The position numbers and the translations under genes were made by a program. 64,000 nucleotides of DNA from an uncultured Propionivibrio sp. (lineage in GTDB: Bacteria; Pseudomonadota; Gammaproteobacteria; Burkholderiales; Rhodocyclaceae), in the NCBI GenBank assembly GCA_937923255.1, contig CALAIL010000037.1, positions 18,145 through 82,144 of the forward strand. The letters run 5' to 3'. The stretch's first letter is position 1; each line of letters starts with the position of its first letter. Below, piece after piece: positions 45,915 through 54,644 of the stretch. The notes under the pieces are model-generated. The model was not told the DNA's origin, did not search any database, and worked only from the letters and a program-made list of their open reading frames with translations.

Positions 45915-45978
45915 GTGTGCCCCTAAATACGCGGGCTTGCGCGGCTCTCTAGCCCAATAAACACGGGGCATTGCGGGC
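45915..45978. repeat. Intergenic repeat, locus F (two units)
   Basis: GCCCCTAAATACGCGGGC-TTGCG and AGCCCAATAAACACGGGGC-ATTGCGGGC are two units of the ~40-bp family about 38 bp apart. They lie between convergent dctM and mmsA. Confidence 0.65.
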
Positions 45979-46049
45979 AGCGCGCTCAAAACCACATCAA
46001 AGCCTATTTAGTCGATTTCACCCATTCCAAAACCATTCCCCAATAGGCC

Positions 46050-46092
46050 AAAGGCGCACCACCGGATTACCGGCCGTGCGCCTTTCATTTTT
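46050..46092 (+). terminator. Terminator of the TRAP operon
   Basis: AAAGGCGCAC ... GTGCGCCTTT (10-bp stem) encloses a second small stem CCGG-ATTA-CCGG and is followed by CATTTTTT on the plus strand. It lies about 155 bp after dctM. Confidence 0.8.
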
Positions 46093-46184
46093 TCCGCACT
46101 CCTGCACGACCCATACGCCGTGCATCGGTGGTGCGCTCAGGCAGGCGGCTGCAACCTTGGCTTGCCCGCCGCGCGCCAGAACGT

Positions 46185-47702
46185 TTAGCTGCGCGTCAGC
46201 GTGCCGTCCCAGGTGGACACCGCCTTCTGGGCGTCTTCCTCAGTAAACCAGACGGAAGTGACCGTTTTCGTTTCGGTATAAAAGGCCACGCCGTCCTTGC
46301 CCATCGCGTGCAGGTCGCCAAAAAACGATTTTTTATGGCCGGCAAACGGGAAAATCGAATACGGCACCGGAATCCCGACGTTAACGCCGACCATGCCGCC
46401 ATGCGTGCGTCTGGCAAATTCCCGCGCATAACGCCCGGAACGGGTATAGATGCAGGAACCGTTGGCAAAAGGATTGGCGTTCATGATCGCCAGGCCTTCC
46501 TCGAAGTCCCGGATACGCTTAACGCAAGTCACAGGGCCGAAGATTTCCTCGTTGCCGACGGCGTGCTCCGGCTTGACATGGTCGAAGATGGTGGGGCCGA
46601 CGAAATAGCCGTTCTCGCAGCCCGGCACCTTGACGCCGCGGCCGTCGAGCACCAGCTTCGCGCCTTCCTCGACGCCACGGGCAATCCAGTTTTCTACCGA
46701 CTGCTTCTGCGCCGCCGAAACCAAAGGCCCCAGCTGCGAATCCGGCAGGTAGGCCGCACCCAGTTTGAGTTCCAGAGCTTTCTTTTTGAGCAGCGCGACA
46801 AAATCATCAGCAATCGATTCCTGCACGCAGACGACGGGCAACGCCATGCAGCGCTGGCCGGCGCAGCCGTAGGTCGAATTGATCACGCCAGCGACCGTGC
46901 GTTCCAGCACGCAGTCTTCAAGCACCAGCGCATGATTCTTGGCTTCGCACAAAGCCTGTACGCGCTTGCCAGCGGCGGCGGCCGTCCCGTAGATATGCTG
47001 GCCGACCGACGTCGAGCCGACGAAGGAGATGCCTTTGACCAGCGGGTTGGCAAGCAGCGAATCGGCCTCGATGCGCGAACAGGTCACGAGATTGACAACG
47101 CCCTTGGGCAAACCGGCCTCAATCAGCAATTCCAGCATGCGCATCGAGGTTTGCGGCACCATGGACGCCGCCTTGAGCACGAACGTATTGCCGGTCGTGA
47201 TGCAGAAAGGCAGCATCCAGCCCATCGGAATCATGGCTGGGAAATTGTACGGCGCGATGCCGACAAAAACGCCCAGCGGCTCACGGTAGGAAACGGTGTC
47301 GTAACCGCTGGCGACGTTCATGCAGGTATCGCCCTGCATCAGGTAATGCGTCGCACAGGCACATTCGACGACTTCGATCGCCTTGAGCACGTCGCCGCGC
47401 GCTTCGCTGACGACCTTGCCCATTTCTGTAGCCAGCAGCTCCGTCAGTTCATTGAGATGCCTGTCAAGCAGGGATTTGAAGCGGAACATCAACTGAATCC
47501 GCTGCGGAATCGGCGTCTCCGCCCAGGCCGGGAAAGCGGCGGCGGCGGCGCTGACCGCCGCATCGACCTCAGCCTGCGTGCAGCAGGGCGCTTCAGCAAT
47601 CTGCACGCCGGTACTCGGATTCATCACGGGCATGTATTTTCCCGTTGCGGACGCCAGCCATTCGTTATTGATGCAATATTTGAGTCGCTTGATTTCGGCC
47701 AT
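46185..47702 (-). CDS. mmsA: CoA-acylating methylmalonate-semialdehyde dehydrogenase
   Basis: A 505-residue aldehyde dehydrogenase that converts methylmalonate or malonate semialdehyde plus CoA and NAD+ to propionyl- or acetyl-CoA and CO2. It is the last step of myo-inositol (IolA) and of valine breakdown. Signatures are PYNFPAMIPMGWMLPFCITT, FVGSTSVGQHIY and the catalytic Cys in YGCAGQRCMAL. ATG 47702 is preferred over 47729 because AGGA precedes it and the family starts there. It is divergent from the RpiR gene and shares an operator-bearing intergenic region, which favours the IolA role. Confidence 0.93.
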   Translation of the reverse strand: MAEIKRLKYCINNEWLASATGKYMPVMNPSTGVQIAEAPCCTQAEVDAAVSAAAAAFPAWAETPIPQRIQLMFRFKSLLDRHLNELTELLATEMGKVVSEARGDVLKAIEVVECACATHYLMQGDTCMNVASGYDTVSYREPLGVFVGIAPYNFPAMIPMGWMLPFCITTGNTFVLKAASMVPQTSMRMLELLIEAGLPKGVVNLVTCSRIEADSLLANPLVKGISFVGSTSVGQHIYGTAAAAGKRVQALCEAKNHALVLEDCVLERTVAGVINSTYGCAGQRCMALPVVCVQESIADDFVALLKKKALELKLGAAYLPDSQLGPLVSAAQKQSVENWIARGVEEGAKLVLDGRGVKVPGCENGYFVGPTIFDHVKPEHAVGNEEIFGPVTCVKRIRDFEEGLAIMNANPFANGSCIYTRSGRYAREFARRTHGGMVGVNVGIPVPYSIFPFAGHKKSFFGDLHAMGKDGVAFYTETKTVTSVWFTEEDAQKAVSTWDGTLTRS

Positions 47703-47819
47703 GTTGATATTCCTCGCTTGAAAAATCACGGTGGGATAAGTCTCGAAAGAGAGGCGGTTTTTTCAAACATAGCGCCCTTCACGCCGGATTGCAACTTTTT
47801 TTCTTTTTATACACACAAA

Positions 47820-47837
47820 ATAAAATATTTTTTCTAT
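47820..47837. promoter_or_regulatory. Predicted RpiR operator between mmsA and the regulator gene
   Basis: ATAAAA-TATTTT-TTCTAT is one mismatch from the ATAGAA-N6-TTCTAT repeat found before the TRAP and transaldolase genes. On the plus strand the same geometry gives a weak -35 TTTCGC (47837-47842) and -10 GACAAT (47860-47865) for the regulator gene. The surrounding 60 bp are strikingly AT-rich. Confidence 0.6.
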
Positions 47838-48043
47838 TTCGCTGCTGTTCCGATGCATCGACAATGCCTGAGCCGCATCTCAGCGCCCTTCTCTTCCGCT
47901 TTTTCTCGCTTTTTCTGTTTGACAGACGCGCCCGGCTTCCTTAGATTGACCGCATGAGCAGCCGGCATTCCATCGCTCCATTACCGCATTGCTCCGCCGT
48001 TCCATCCTTGGCATGAGACGCGCACACGCGCATAAATACGCTT

Positions 48044-48913
48044 ATGGCACAACAAGAAAACAGCATCGAAGACCTGATTCAGCACATTGCCCAGGCCTAT
48101 GAGAGCCTTCCCAAGCAATTGAAATCGATTGCTCAATACGTCACGCAGCATCGCCAGAATATGGTCGTCGCCCGCATTCTCGACGTCGCCCATGCCTGCG
48201 ACGTACAGCCGTCGGCCGTCGTGCGCTTCGCCCAGCGCTTCGGATTTTCCGGATTCTCCGAATTGCAGGCGGTATTCCGCGACGCCTACGCCAGCGGCGC
48301 TGCGGAAGCGGGATACCGGCAGCGCATTCAGGCCGTCATCAGCGAACATACGGCGCAGATGCGCAGCGCCGAACTGGCGCGCGGTTTCATGCAAAGCTGC
48401 CAGAATGGCATCGCCGCGCTCAGCCAGGAACTTGACGAAGCCGCCTTTGAACGCGCGGTCAGCATTCTTCAGGAAGCGCATCACATTTACATCATGGGGG
48501 TGCGCCGGATGTACCCCGTCGCCGCCTATCTGAGCTATACGCTGTCGCACACAAACAAGTGGGTCGCCCTGATCGACGGCATGGGCGGCATGTTTCGGGA
48601 ACAGGTAGGCGCATTGGCCGCGGGGGATGCGTTGATCGCCATCAGCGTCGCGCCCTATGGCGCAGAAACCCGCCATTGCACCGAACTGGCCGCAGAACGC
48701 GGCGCCAACATTATCGCCATTACCGACAGCTCGCTCTCGCCGATTGCCCGGCTCGCCGCCGCGACGCTCAGGGTGGAAGAACCGGAAACCTACTTCTTCC
48801 GGGCACTGTCCAGCATGATGTGCCTGGCGCAATCGTTGTTCATCGCCCTGGCCTACCGGCTCGAACTCGACCTGGACGCACCGCCCGCCATGCCGGCAAA
48901 AACCGGCGCCTAG
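48044..48913 (+). CDS. MurR/RpiR family transcriptional regulator (IolR-like)
   Basis: A 289-residue regulator. The N-terminal RpiR helix-turn-helix (residues ~1-80) contains LPKQLKSIAQYVTQH and ACDVQPSAVVRFAQRFGFSG. The C-terminal SIS sugar-phosphate-binding domain (residues ~125-260) contains HIYIMGVRRMYPVAAYL, GDALIAISVAPYGAET and NIIAITDSSLSPIA. Such proteins sense a sugar phosphate. Its place next to iolC (30-bp gap, same strand) and divergent from mmsA suggests control of inositol catabolism. The three inverted repeats described here are its probable operators. Confidence 0.88.
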   Translation: MAQQENSIEDLIQHIAQAYESLPKQLKSIAQYVTQHRQNMVVARILDVAHACDVQPSAVVRFAQRFGFSGFSELQAVFRDAYASGAAEAGYRQRIQAVISEHTAQMRSAELARGFMQSCQNGIAALSQELDEAAFERAVSILQEAHHIYIMGVRRMYPVAAYLSYTLSHTNKWVALIDGMGGMFREQVGALAAGDALIAISVAPYGAETRHCTELAAERGANIIAITDSSLSPIARLAAATLRVEEPETYFFRALSSMMCLAQSLFIALAYRLELDLDAPPAMPAKTGA

Positions 48914-48942
48914 TCCGGCGCATCCCAAGGTAGGGGGCTGCG

Positions 48943-50895
48943 ATGAAAAACAAAACACAATTTGCCGCGGGACGCCGCTTTGAGATCGCCTCGATCGGCC
49001 GTCTTGCGGTCGATCTGTACGCCAACCAGTACGGCTGCGACCTTGAAAACGTCTCCACCTTCGCCAAATACCTAGGCGGCTCCTCAGGCAATGTCGCTTT
49101 CGGCTGCGCGCGCTTCGGTTTACGTAGCGCGATGATTACCCGCGTCGGCAATGAGCAGATGGGGCGCTTTCTCATCAAAACGCTGGTTGACGAAGGCTGT
49201 GACGTTTCGCAGATCAAGGTCGATCCGGAGCGGATGACGGCGCTCGCCATCCTCGGTATCAAGGATCGGCAGACCTTCCCCCTGCTCTTTTACCGCGATA
49301 ACTGCGCCGACATGGCTTTTGGTCCGGAAGATGTCAACGAAGCCTTCATCGCCGACTGCATGGCGCTGCATATCACCGGCACACATTTTTCGACGCCGCG
49401 CGTGCGCTCCGGCAGCCTGCTGGCGCTGGAATACGCCCGCCGGCACAATGTCCGCACCTTGCTCGACATTGACTTCCGTCCCGTTTTATGGGGGCTGACA
49501 ACACCGGGCGACGGCGAAACGCGCTATATCCCAAGCCTGGCGGTCACGCGCCATTTTCAGGAAATTCTGCCGCATTTCGACCTCATCGTCGGCACGGAAG
49601 AAGAATTCAACATTGCCGGCGGCGCCCAGGATCTGCGCGTATCCCTGCAAGCCGTGCGCAAGCTGACGCCGGCCACCCTCGTCATCAAACTGGGGGCGCG
49701 GGGCTGTGCGGTTATCGAAGGCGAGATCCCGGCATGTCTCGACCAGGCTTTCTCCGTCCCCAGCCCGCGCGTCGAAGTGCTCAACCTGCTCGGCGCTGGC
49801 GACGCCTTTCTCGCCGGCTTCCTCTCCGGCTGGCTGCGCGGGGCGGACTACGGCGTCTGCTGCCGGCGCGGCAACGCCAGCGGCGCGTTGGTCGTCGCGC
49901 GTCATGCCTGCGCGCCCGCCATGCCGACCGAAGCCGAATTGGACTATTTTCTCGCGCATGCCGACCGCCTGACCGAGCCGGCACACGACCTCACTCTGAA
50001 CTGGCTGCACCATGTCACGCCCAAACGGCGCATCTGGAACGAGGTTTTCATCTTCGCTTTTGACCATCGCAGCCAGCTTTATGAACTGGCGCGCCAGGCG
50101 GGCGTTTCAGAAAAGCGGCTGCCGCATCTGAAAAAACTGCTGGTCGATACCGTCGCGCTGACGGAAGAACGGCTTGGCCTGGCAGGCCGCATCGGCGCGC
50201 TGATCGACGACCTGTACGGCGAAGACGCACTGCATGCCGCCACAGGCCGTGGCTGGTGGATCGGCCGGCCGGTCGAACGGCCGGAATCGAACCCGGTCGT
50301 TTTCGAGGCCGTCGGCCCCATCGCCGCCGTACTCGAACACTGGCCCAAAGAACAGATCGTCAAATGCCTGGTGTTTTACCATCCTGACGACCCCGCCCCG
50401 CGCCGGCAGGCGCAGGAAAATCAAATGCGCACCTTGAGCGAGGCCGCCACCAGCAGCGGTCACGAACTCTTGCTCGAACTGATCCCGGCCATCCCCGGCG
50501 ATCCCAGTCACGAGGTGCCCAGCAACGACGACAGCGTCATCCGCGCCATGACCCGTTTTTACGATCTCGGCATTCGCCCCGACTGGTGGAAATTGCCGCC
50601 GCAAAGCGCCGAGAACTGGCAACGCATCGACACGCTGATCGTGCAGCGCGACCCCTACAGCCGGGGCGTCGTCATGCTCGGCCTCAACGCACCGATCGAA
50701 CGGCTGATCACAGCCTTCGCCGAAGCGCGCTACAGCCGCAGTTGCCGCGGTTTTGCCGTCGGCCGCAGCATCTTCCACGCGCCCGCGCAGGACTGGTTGC
50801 ACGGCCGCATCGATGATGCTGAACTCATCCGCCGCTGCTGTACGAGTTTTGAACGCTTAATCCGCGCCTGGCAGGCCATTCACGCCGATCACTGA
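48943..50895 (+). CDS. iolC: 5-dehydro-2-deoxygluconokinase fused to a DUF2090 domain
   Basis: A 650-residue two-domain protein. Residues ~1-330 are a PfkB kinase: IASIGRLAVDLYANQYG, KYLGGSSGNVAFGCARFG, and the catalytic Asp in NLLGAGDAFLAGF (about residue 287). It phosphorylates 5-dehydro-2-deoxy-D-gluconate (DKG) in myo-inositol breakdown. Residues ~345-650 are DUF2090 (RRIWNEVFIFAFDHRSQLYE ... YSRSCRGFAVGRSIF), an aldolase-like TIM-barrel domain thought to act on the phosphorylated product. GTAGGGGG precedes the ATG. It follows the RpiR gene, probably in one operon. Fusions of this kind are known in proteobacteria. Confidence 0.92.
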   Translation: MKNKTQFAAGRRFEIASIGRLAVDLYANQYGCDLENVSTFAKYLGGSSGNVAFGCARFGLRSAMITRVGNEQMGRFLIKTLVDEGCDVSQIKVDPERMTALAILGIKDRQTFPLLFYRDNCADMAFGPEDVNEAFIADCMALHITGTHFSTPRVRSGSLLALEYARRHNVRTLLDIDFRPVLWGLTTPGDGETRYIPSLAVTRHFQEILPHFDLIVGTEEEFNIAGGAQDLRVSLQAVRKLTPATLVIKLGARGCAVIEGEIPACLDQAFSVPSPRVEVLNLLGAGDAFLAGFLSGWLRGADYGVCCRRGNASGALVVARHACAPAMPTEAELDYFLAHADRLTEPAHDLTLNWLHHVTPKRRIWNEVFIFAFDHRSQLYELARQAGVSEKRLPHLKKLLVDTVALTEERLGLAGRIGALIDDLYGEDALHAATGRGWWIGRPVERPESNPVVFEAVGPIAAVLEHWPKEQIVKCLVFYHPDDPAPRRQAQENQMRTLSEAATSSGHELLLELIPAIPGDPSHEVPSNDDSVIRAMTRFYDLGIRPDWWKLPPQSAENWQRIDTLIVQRDPYSRGVVMLGLNAPIERLITAFAEARYSRSCRGFAVGRSIFHAPAQDWLHGRIDDAELIRRCCTSFERLIRAWQAIHADH

Positions 50896-50948
50896 ACCGG
50901 TTCGGCGCATGCCAATCATGCCGGTCGCGATCACAGCTAACGCCAAAA

Positions 50949-50994
50949 ATAGAATTTAATTTCTATTGACATTTAGTTTTAGAATATCTATTGT
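50949..50994 (+). promoter_or_regulatory. Promoter and operator of the transaldolase gene
   Basis: The perfect inverted repeat ATAGAA-TTTAAT-TTCTAT (50949-50966) shares its last base with the -35 TTGACA (50966-50971). After 17 bases the -10 is TATTGT (50989-50994). The geometry is identical to the TRAP operon module. Confidence 0.8.
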
Positions 50995-51101
50995 CTAATC
51001 GACATCTCGGTGCGCACCCGGCGCATCGGCCGCCATCGATCATGGAAGCGCATGCCGGATGCCTGCTCTCCAGCCCTCAACCCCTCCTGAAAGGCAAGAC
51101 G

Positions 51102-52211
51102 ATGAACGCTACCGCAAAACCGCAGGAATACGACACCTCTAGCCCGCTGTACCGCACCGTCAGCACCACGCCGACCGATTACTGGAACGACTCCTGCTCG
51201 CGTGAAGAACTGGTGTACGCCATTCGCAACGGCGCAGTCGGCGCAACGACCAACCCCAGCATCGTACTCAACGTACTCAAAAAAGAATTCGCCAACTGGA
51301 AAAAGACGCTGCTTGACATCATCGCCGCCCACCCGAGCGAAGCGGAAGACAAAATTGCCTGGCATTTGATCGAAGCGATCGGGCTGGAAGGCGCGGCCAT
51401 GCTCCTGCCGATCTTCGAGCGCGAAAAAGGCCGCAAAGGGCGGCTCTCGATGCAGACCAGCCCGACCTTCTACCGCGACACGCAGGCGCTCGTCGAACAG
51501 GCTGTCCATTTTGACGGACTGGCGCCGAACATCCAGGTCAAAATACCGGTCACGGCGGCCGGGGTCAAAGCCTTCGAGGAAGCGACCTACCGCGGCGTCA
51601 CCATCAACGCCACCGTCTCTTTCACCGTACCGCAGGCAATCGCCGTCGCCGAAGCCGTCGAACGCGGCCTGCGCCGCCGCGAACAGGAAGGCAAACCGGT
51701 CGATCATCTCTTCCCTGCCTGCACGATCATGGTCGGCCGCCTTGATGACTGGATCAAGATCGCCGCCAGCCACGACGGCGTTCTGCTGACGCCCGGCGTA
51801 GCCGATTGGGCCGGCGTCGCCGCATTCAAAAAAGCCTACGGCATCTACCAGGCGCGCGGCTACCGCACCCGCCTGCTTTCCGCCGCTTACCGCAACCACC
51901 TGCACTGGTCGCAATTCATCGGCGGCGATGTCATCCTGACGATTCCCTACGAATGGCAAAAACTCTTCAACACCTCATCGGTGGAAGTCAAGCCGCGCAT
52001 GCAAGATCCCGTCGCCCCGCACATCATCGACGAGCTATACACCACGGTTCCGGATTTCCGCCGCGCTTACGATGAGGACGGCATGCGCATCGAAGAATTC
52101 GACACCTTCGGCGCCACTGCCCGCACGCTGCGCGTTTTCTGCGAGCACTACCACGAACTGCAAGGCATCGTGCGCGATGTCATGATTCCGAATCCGGACA
52201 AAAAACACTGA
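51102..52211 (+). CDS. Long transaldolase-family protein
   Basis: A 369-residue TIM-barrel aldolase. TTNPSIVLNVL is near residue 46, the Schiff-base Lys is in NIQVKIPVTAAG, then NATVSFTVPQAIAVAEAV and the C-terminal YRNHLHWSQFIGGDVILTIP. It is longer and more divergent than TalB. The start is ATG 51102 with AAAGG 8 bases upstream; the frame continues upstream only with a TTG. Its promoter module places it under the same control as the inositol genes. A transaldolase is not part of the classical iol pathway, so it may handle a sugar phosphate from a related polyol or sulfo-sugar, or replace an aldolase step. Confidence 0.82.
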   Translation: MNATAKPQEYDTSSPLYRTVSTTPTDYWNDSCSREELVYAIRNGAVGATTNPSIVLNVLKKEFANWKKTLLDIIAAHPSEAEDKIAWHLIEAIGLEGAAMLLPIFEREKGRKGRLSMQTSPTFYRDTQALVEQAVHFDGLAPNIQVKIPVTAAGVKAFEEATYRGVTINATVSFTVPQAIAVAEAVERGLRRREQEGKPVDHLFPACTIMVGRLDDWIKIAASHDGVLLTPGVADWAGVAAFKKAYGIYQARGYRTRLLSAAYRNHLHWSQFIGGDVILTIPYEWQKLFNTSSVEVKPRMQDPVAPHIIDELYTTVPDFRRAYDEDGMRIEEFDTFGATARTLRVFCEHYHELQGIVRDVMIPNPDKKH

Positions 52212-52324
52212 AGCATCGCCCCGGCACCCGCCGGGGCCGACGCGCAACTTTTCATCACCCGTCGCAAGTCGGCATATAAACCGCTCGGGAAAACCGGCCA
52301 CCAGCAGCCTCAGCATTTATGCAC

Positions 52325-52405
52325 CCTGCCCGGAAAGCCCCGTTTTACCTGGGCTGGCGCGCCGCTGAAGCCCACTGTTTACGGGGCTTTCAGCGACATG
52401 CCCTA
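52325..52405. repeat. Intergenic repeat, locus G
   Basis: AGCCCCGTTTTACCTGGGCTGG and AGCCCACTGTTTACGGGGC-TTTCAG are two units ~44 bp apart, with a third degenerate half (ATGCCCTACACACCGG). They lie between the convergent transaldolase and cysJ genes. The rest of the 52212-52552 gap holds no gene. Confidence 0.65.
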
Positions 52406-52552
52406 CACACCGGCTTTTCCGGCTTTTCCGGCCGGCTTCGGTAGTCGGACTACCCGGCGTAGACCGCGCGCCAATTTATTGTCCGACGCGCCAATCCTTC
52501 GGCTCAATCCATCAATCTCCGGCTCGACACACCAATCCCTGGCCCGATGCGC

Positions 52553-54376
52553 TCAATACACGTCACGCTGGTAGTGGCCGGCTTCGCGCAGCGTCTCCAG
52601 CCAGACTTCGGCAGCTTCTTCATCCATGCCGCCTTCCTGACGGGCGATCTCGCGCAGCGCGGCTTCGACGCCTTTGGCCATGCGCGAGGCGTCCCCGCAC
52701 ACATAGACGTGCGCGCCGCGCTGGAGATAGGCCCAGACATCAGGGGCCGCTTCCAGCAGTTTATGCTGCACGTAAACTTTTTCGGCGCGGTCGCGCGACC
52801 AGGCCAGATCGGCGCGCGTAATCAGCCCGTCGCCGCGCCATTTGAGCCAGTCGGCGTGGTAGAGGAAGTCCTGGGTAAATCGGGTATTGCCGAAGACGAG
52901 CCAGTTCTCGCCGCGCGCCCCGTCGGCCTCGCGTTGCTGCATGAAGGCGCGGAAAGGCGCCACGCCGACACCGGCGCCAATCATCAGGATTGGCGTGTTA
53001 CCGTCCGCCGGCAGACGGAAGTGCGGATTGTCCTGAATGAAGATGCGCACTGCCTCGCCTTCCGCCAGGCGTTCGCCGAGAAAGCCGGAAGCGCCGCCGA
53101 CATAAGCCGCCTGACCGTGGCGGTGGCGCACGACACCGACGCATAGATGCGCCGCTTCGCCGACCTTGGCCTGCGCTGAGGCGATCGAGTACAGGCGCGG
53201 GGTCAGCGGGCGAAACAGGCGGGCCAGCGTGGGCGCGTCGAGTGGGTGCGGATAATCGCGGAACAGGATCATCGGCGGCTTGGCGCGCAAGAATGCCGTT
53301 TGGGCCTCTTCATCCACTGAGGCTGCCGCCAGGGCGGCCTGTAAGTCGCCATTCTGGCTGAGCTGGGCGTAATACTGGGCCAGCACGGGCGTCGACGTCG
53401 TGATGTCAAGCCGACGGATCAGCGCTTCGGCAATGGGGATTTCATGCCCGTCGATCTGCACGCGCTCTTCACCGCGCAATTGGTGGCAGACAAGCATATC
53501 GGCGACCAGTTGCGGCGCATTTTCGTACCAGACGCCGAGCGTATCGCCCGGTTGATAGCGCAGTCCGGAATCCCCCAGGTCGATTTCGAGGTGTTCGACA
53601 TCTTTTTCGGCCGTACGCGCGGTCAGCCGCCGCCGCGTCAGGAGGCGGGCGGCGTAAGGATCGAATTTATCGTAGGCAGCCGGCATCGCCTTCGCCGCCG
53701 TGTTATCCGCATCGGGCGCAGCCGGCCGCTTTTCCCCACTGTGCGCCAGCATCGTTTGCAGGAGAGCGGTAATGTCTTTCGACCAGCTTTCCGCCGCCAC
53801 GCGGTAATCCTGATCGCAATATCCGCAATCGCGCAGCCGCCGGGCGCCGAGCAAGGCCAGGCTTTCATCAAAGTCCTTGCCGGCCTGGCAGAATTTGGGG
53901 AAGAGGCTATCGCCCAGCGCCAGTACGGCAAAATCCACGCCATCCAAGCGCGGCGGATTTTTTCCGCGCAGCAGCTTGTACAACGGCAAAGCCTCTTCCG
54001 GCGGTTCGCCATCGCCATAGGTCGAGGTGATCAGCAGCACGATGTCTTCGTCGCTGATCTGCTGGGCGTTGTAATCGCCCATCGGGCTGTGATGTGTCTC
54101 CAGGCCGGAGGCCGTCAGGCGCTCGTGCAGGGCTTTTGCCACGCGCCGTGCATTGCCGGTTTGCGAGGCGGAAAGAATCTGCACGCGGCGCGGCGCAGAA
54201 ATTGTTAAGGCGGCTGCCGGATCTTTTTCCGCTGCGGCCGATGTGGCAGCAGGAACCGCCGTTGTGCCGGCGGCCTGGCTTTTCGCCCAGGCATAACCGG
54301 CGACGAGCGCCAATTCGGCGGATGAAAGCGCATCCAGACGTGCCTTCAGATCAGGCGGTATAGGTAAATCGCTCAT
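52553..54376 (-). CDS. cysJ: Sulfite reductase (NADPH) flavoprotein alpha-component
   Basis: A 607-residue diflavin reductase passing electrons from NADPH via FAD and FMN. The flavodoxin domain (ILSASQTGNARRVAKALHER, ITSTYGDGEPPEEA) spans residues ~65-210. The FAD domain has RLYSIASAQ, and the NADPH domain has MIGAGVGVAPFRAFMQQREA and the C-terminal YVCGDASRMAKGVEAAL ... GHYQRDVY. A low-complexity Ala-rich linker lies at residues ~33-60. The catalytic subunit gene cysI is not in the neighbourhood, so the electron acceptor is inferred from the family. Confidence 0.92.
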   Translation of the reverse strand: MSDLPIPPDLKARLDALSSAELALVAGYAWAKSQAAGTTAVPAATSAAAEKDPAAALTISAPRRVQILSASQTGNARRVAKALHERLTASGLETHHSPMGDYNAQQISDEDIVLLITSTYGDGEPPEEALPLYKLLRGKNPPRLDGVDFAVLALGDSLFPKFCQAGKDFDESLALLGARRLRDCGYCDQDYRVAAESWSKDITALLQTMLAHSGEKRPAAPDADNTAAKAMPAAYDKFDPYAARLLTRRRLTARTAEKDVEHLEIDLGDSGLRYQPGDTLGVWYENAPQLVADMLVCHQLRGEERVQIDGHEIPIAEALIRRLDITTSTPVLAQYYAQLSQNGDLQAALAAASVDEEAQTAFLRAKPPMILFRDYPHPLDAPTLARLFRPLTPRLYSIASAQAKVGEAAHLCVGVVRHRHGQAAYVGGASGFLGERLAEGEAVRIFIQDNPHFRLPADGNTPILMIGAGVGVAPFRAFMQQREADGARGENWLVFGNTRFTQDFLYHADWLKWRGDGLITRADLAWSRDRAEKVYVQHKLLEAAPDVWAYLQRGAHVYVCGDASRMAKGVEAALREIARQEGGMDEEAAEVWLETLREAGHYQRDVY

Positions 54377-54644
54377 CTTCTTTTTCCTCGTAGACCATGC
54401 ATATCGTACATATTACATACCGTGCATATCCATAGACTCATCACGCTCGCCGGCCTACTTTGCCGCGCTATTCAAAATCTCCGCGGTACGAATCGCTGAT
54501 GCCGCGCCATACCGTACCGAACGGCCGATTATCGAGCCTGCGCCGCCGCCCATTCAGGGCCGATACGCGACCTCTCTCCGCATCCGGTGCAGGCCATTCC
54601 GAAAATAGGGCGCCTAGCCGCCCAATCGGATCACAGCCCGAAAA

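Noticed and set aside
46128..47957. Long 609-codon open frame on the plus strand antisense to mmsA
   Set aside because: It has no family features, its codon pattern mirrors the third positions of mmsA, and the minus-strand gene has complete aldehyde dehydrogenase motifs.
50991..51101. Upstream TTG start for the transaldolase gene
   Set aside because: It would lie inside the predicted -10 region of its own promoter, and AAAGG precedes the ATG at 51102.
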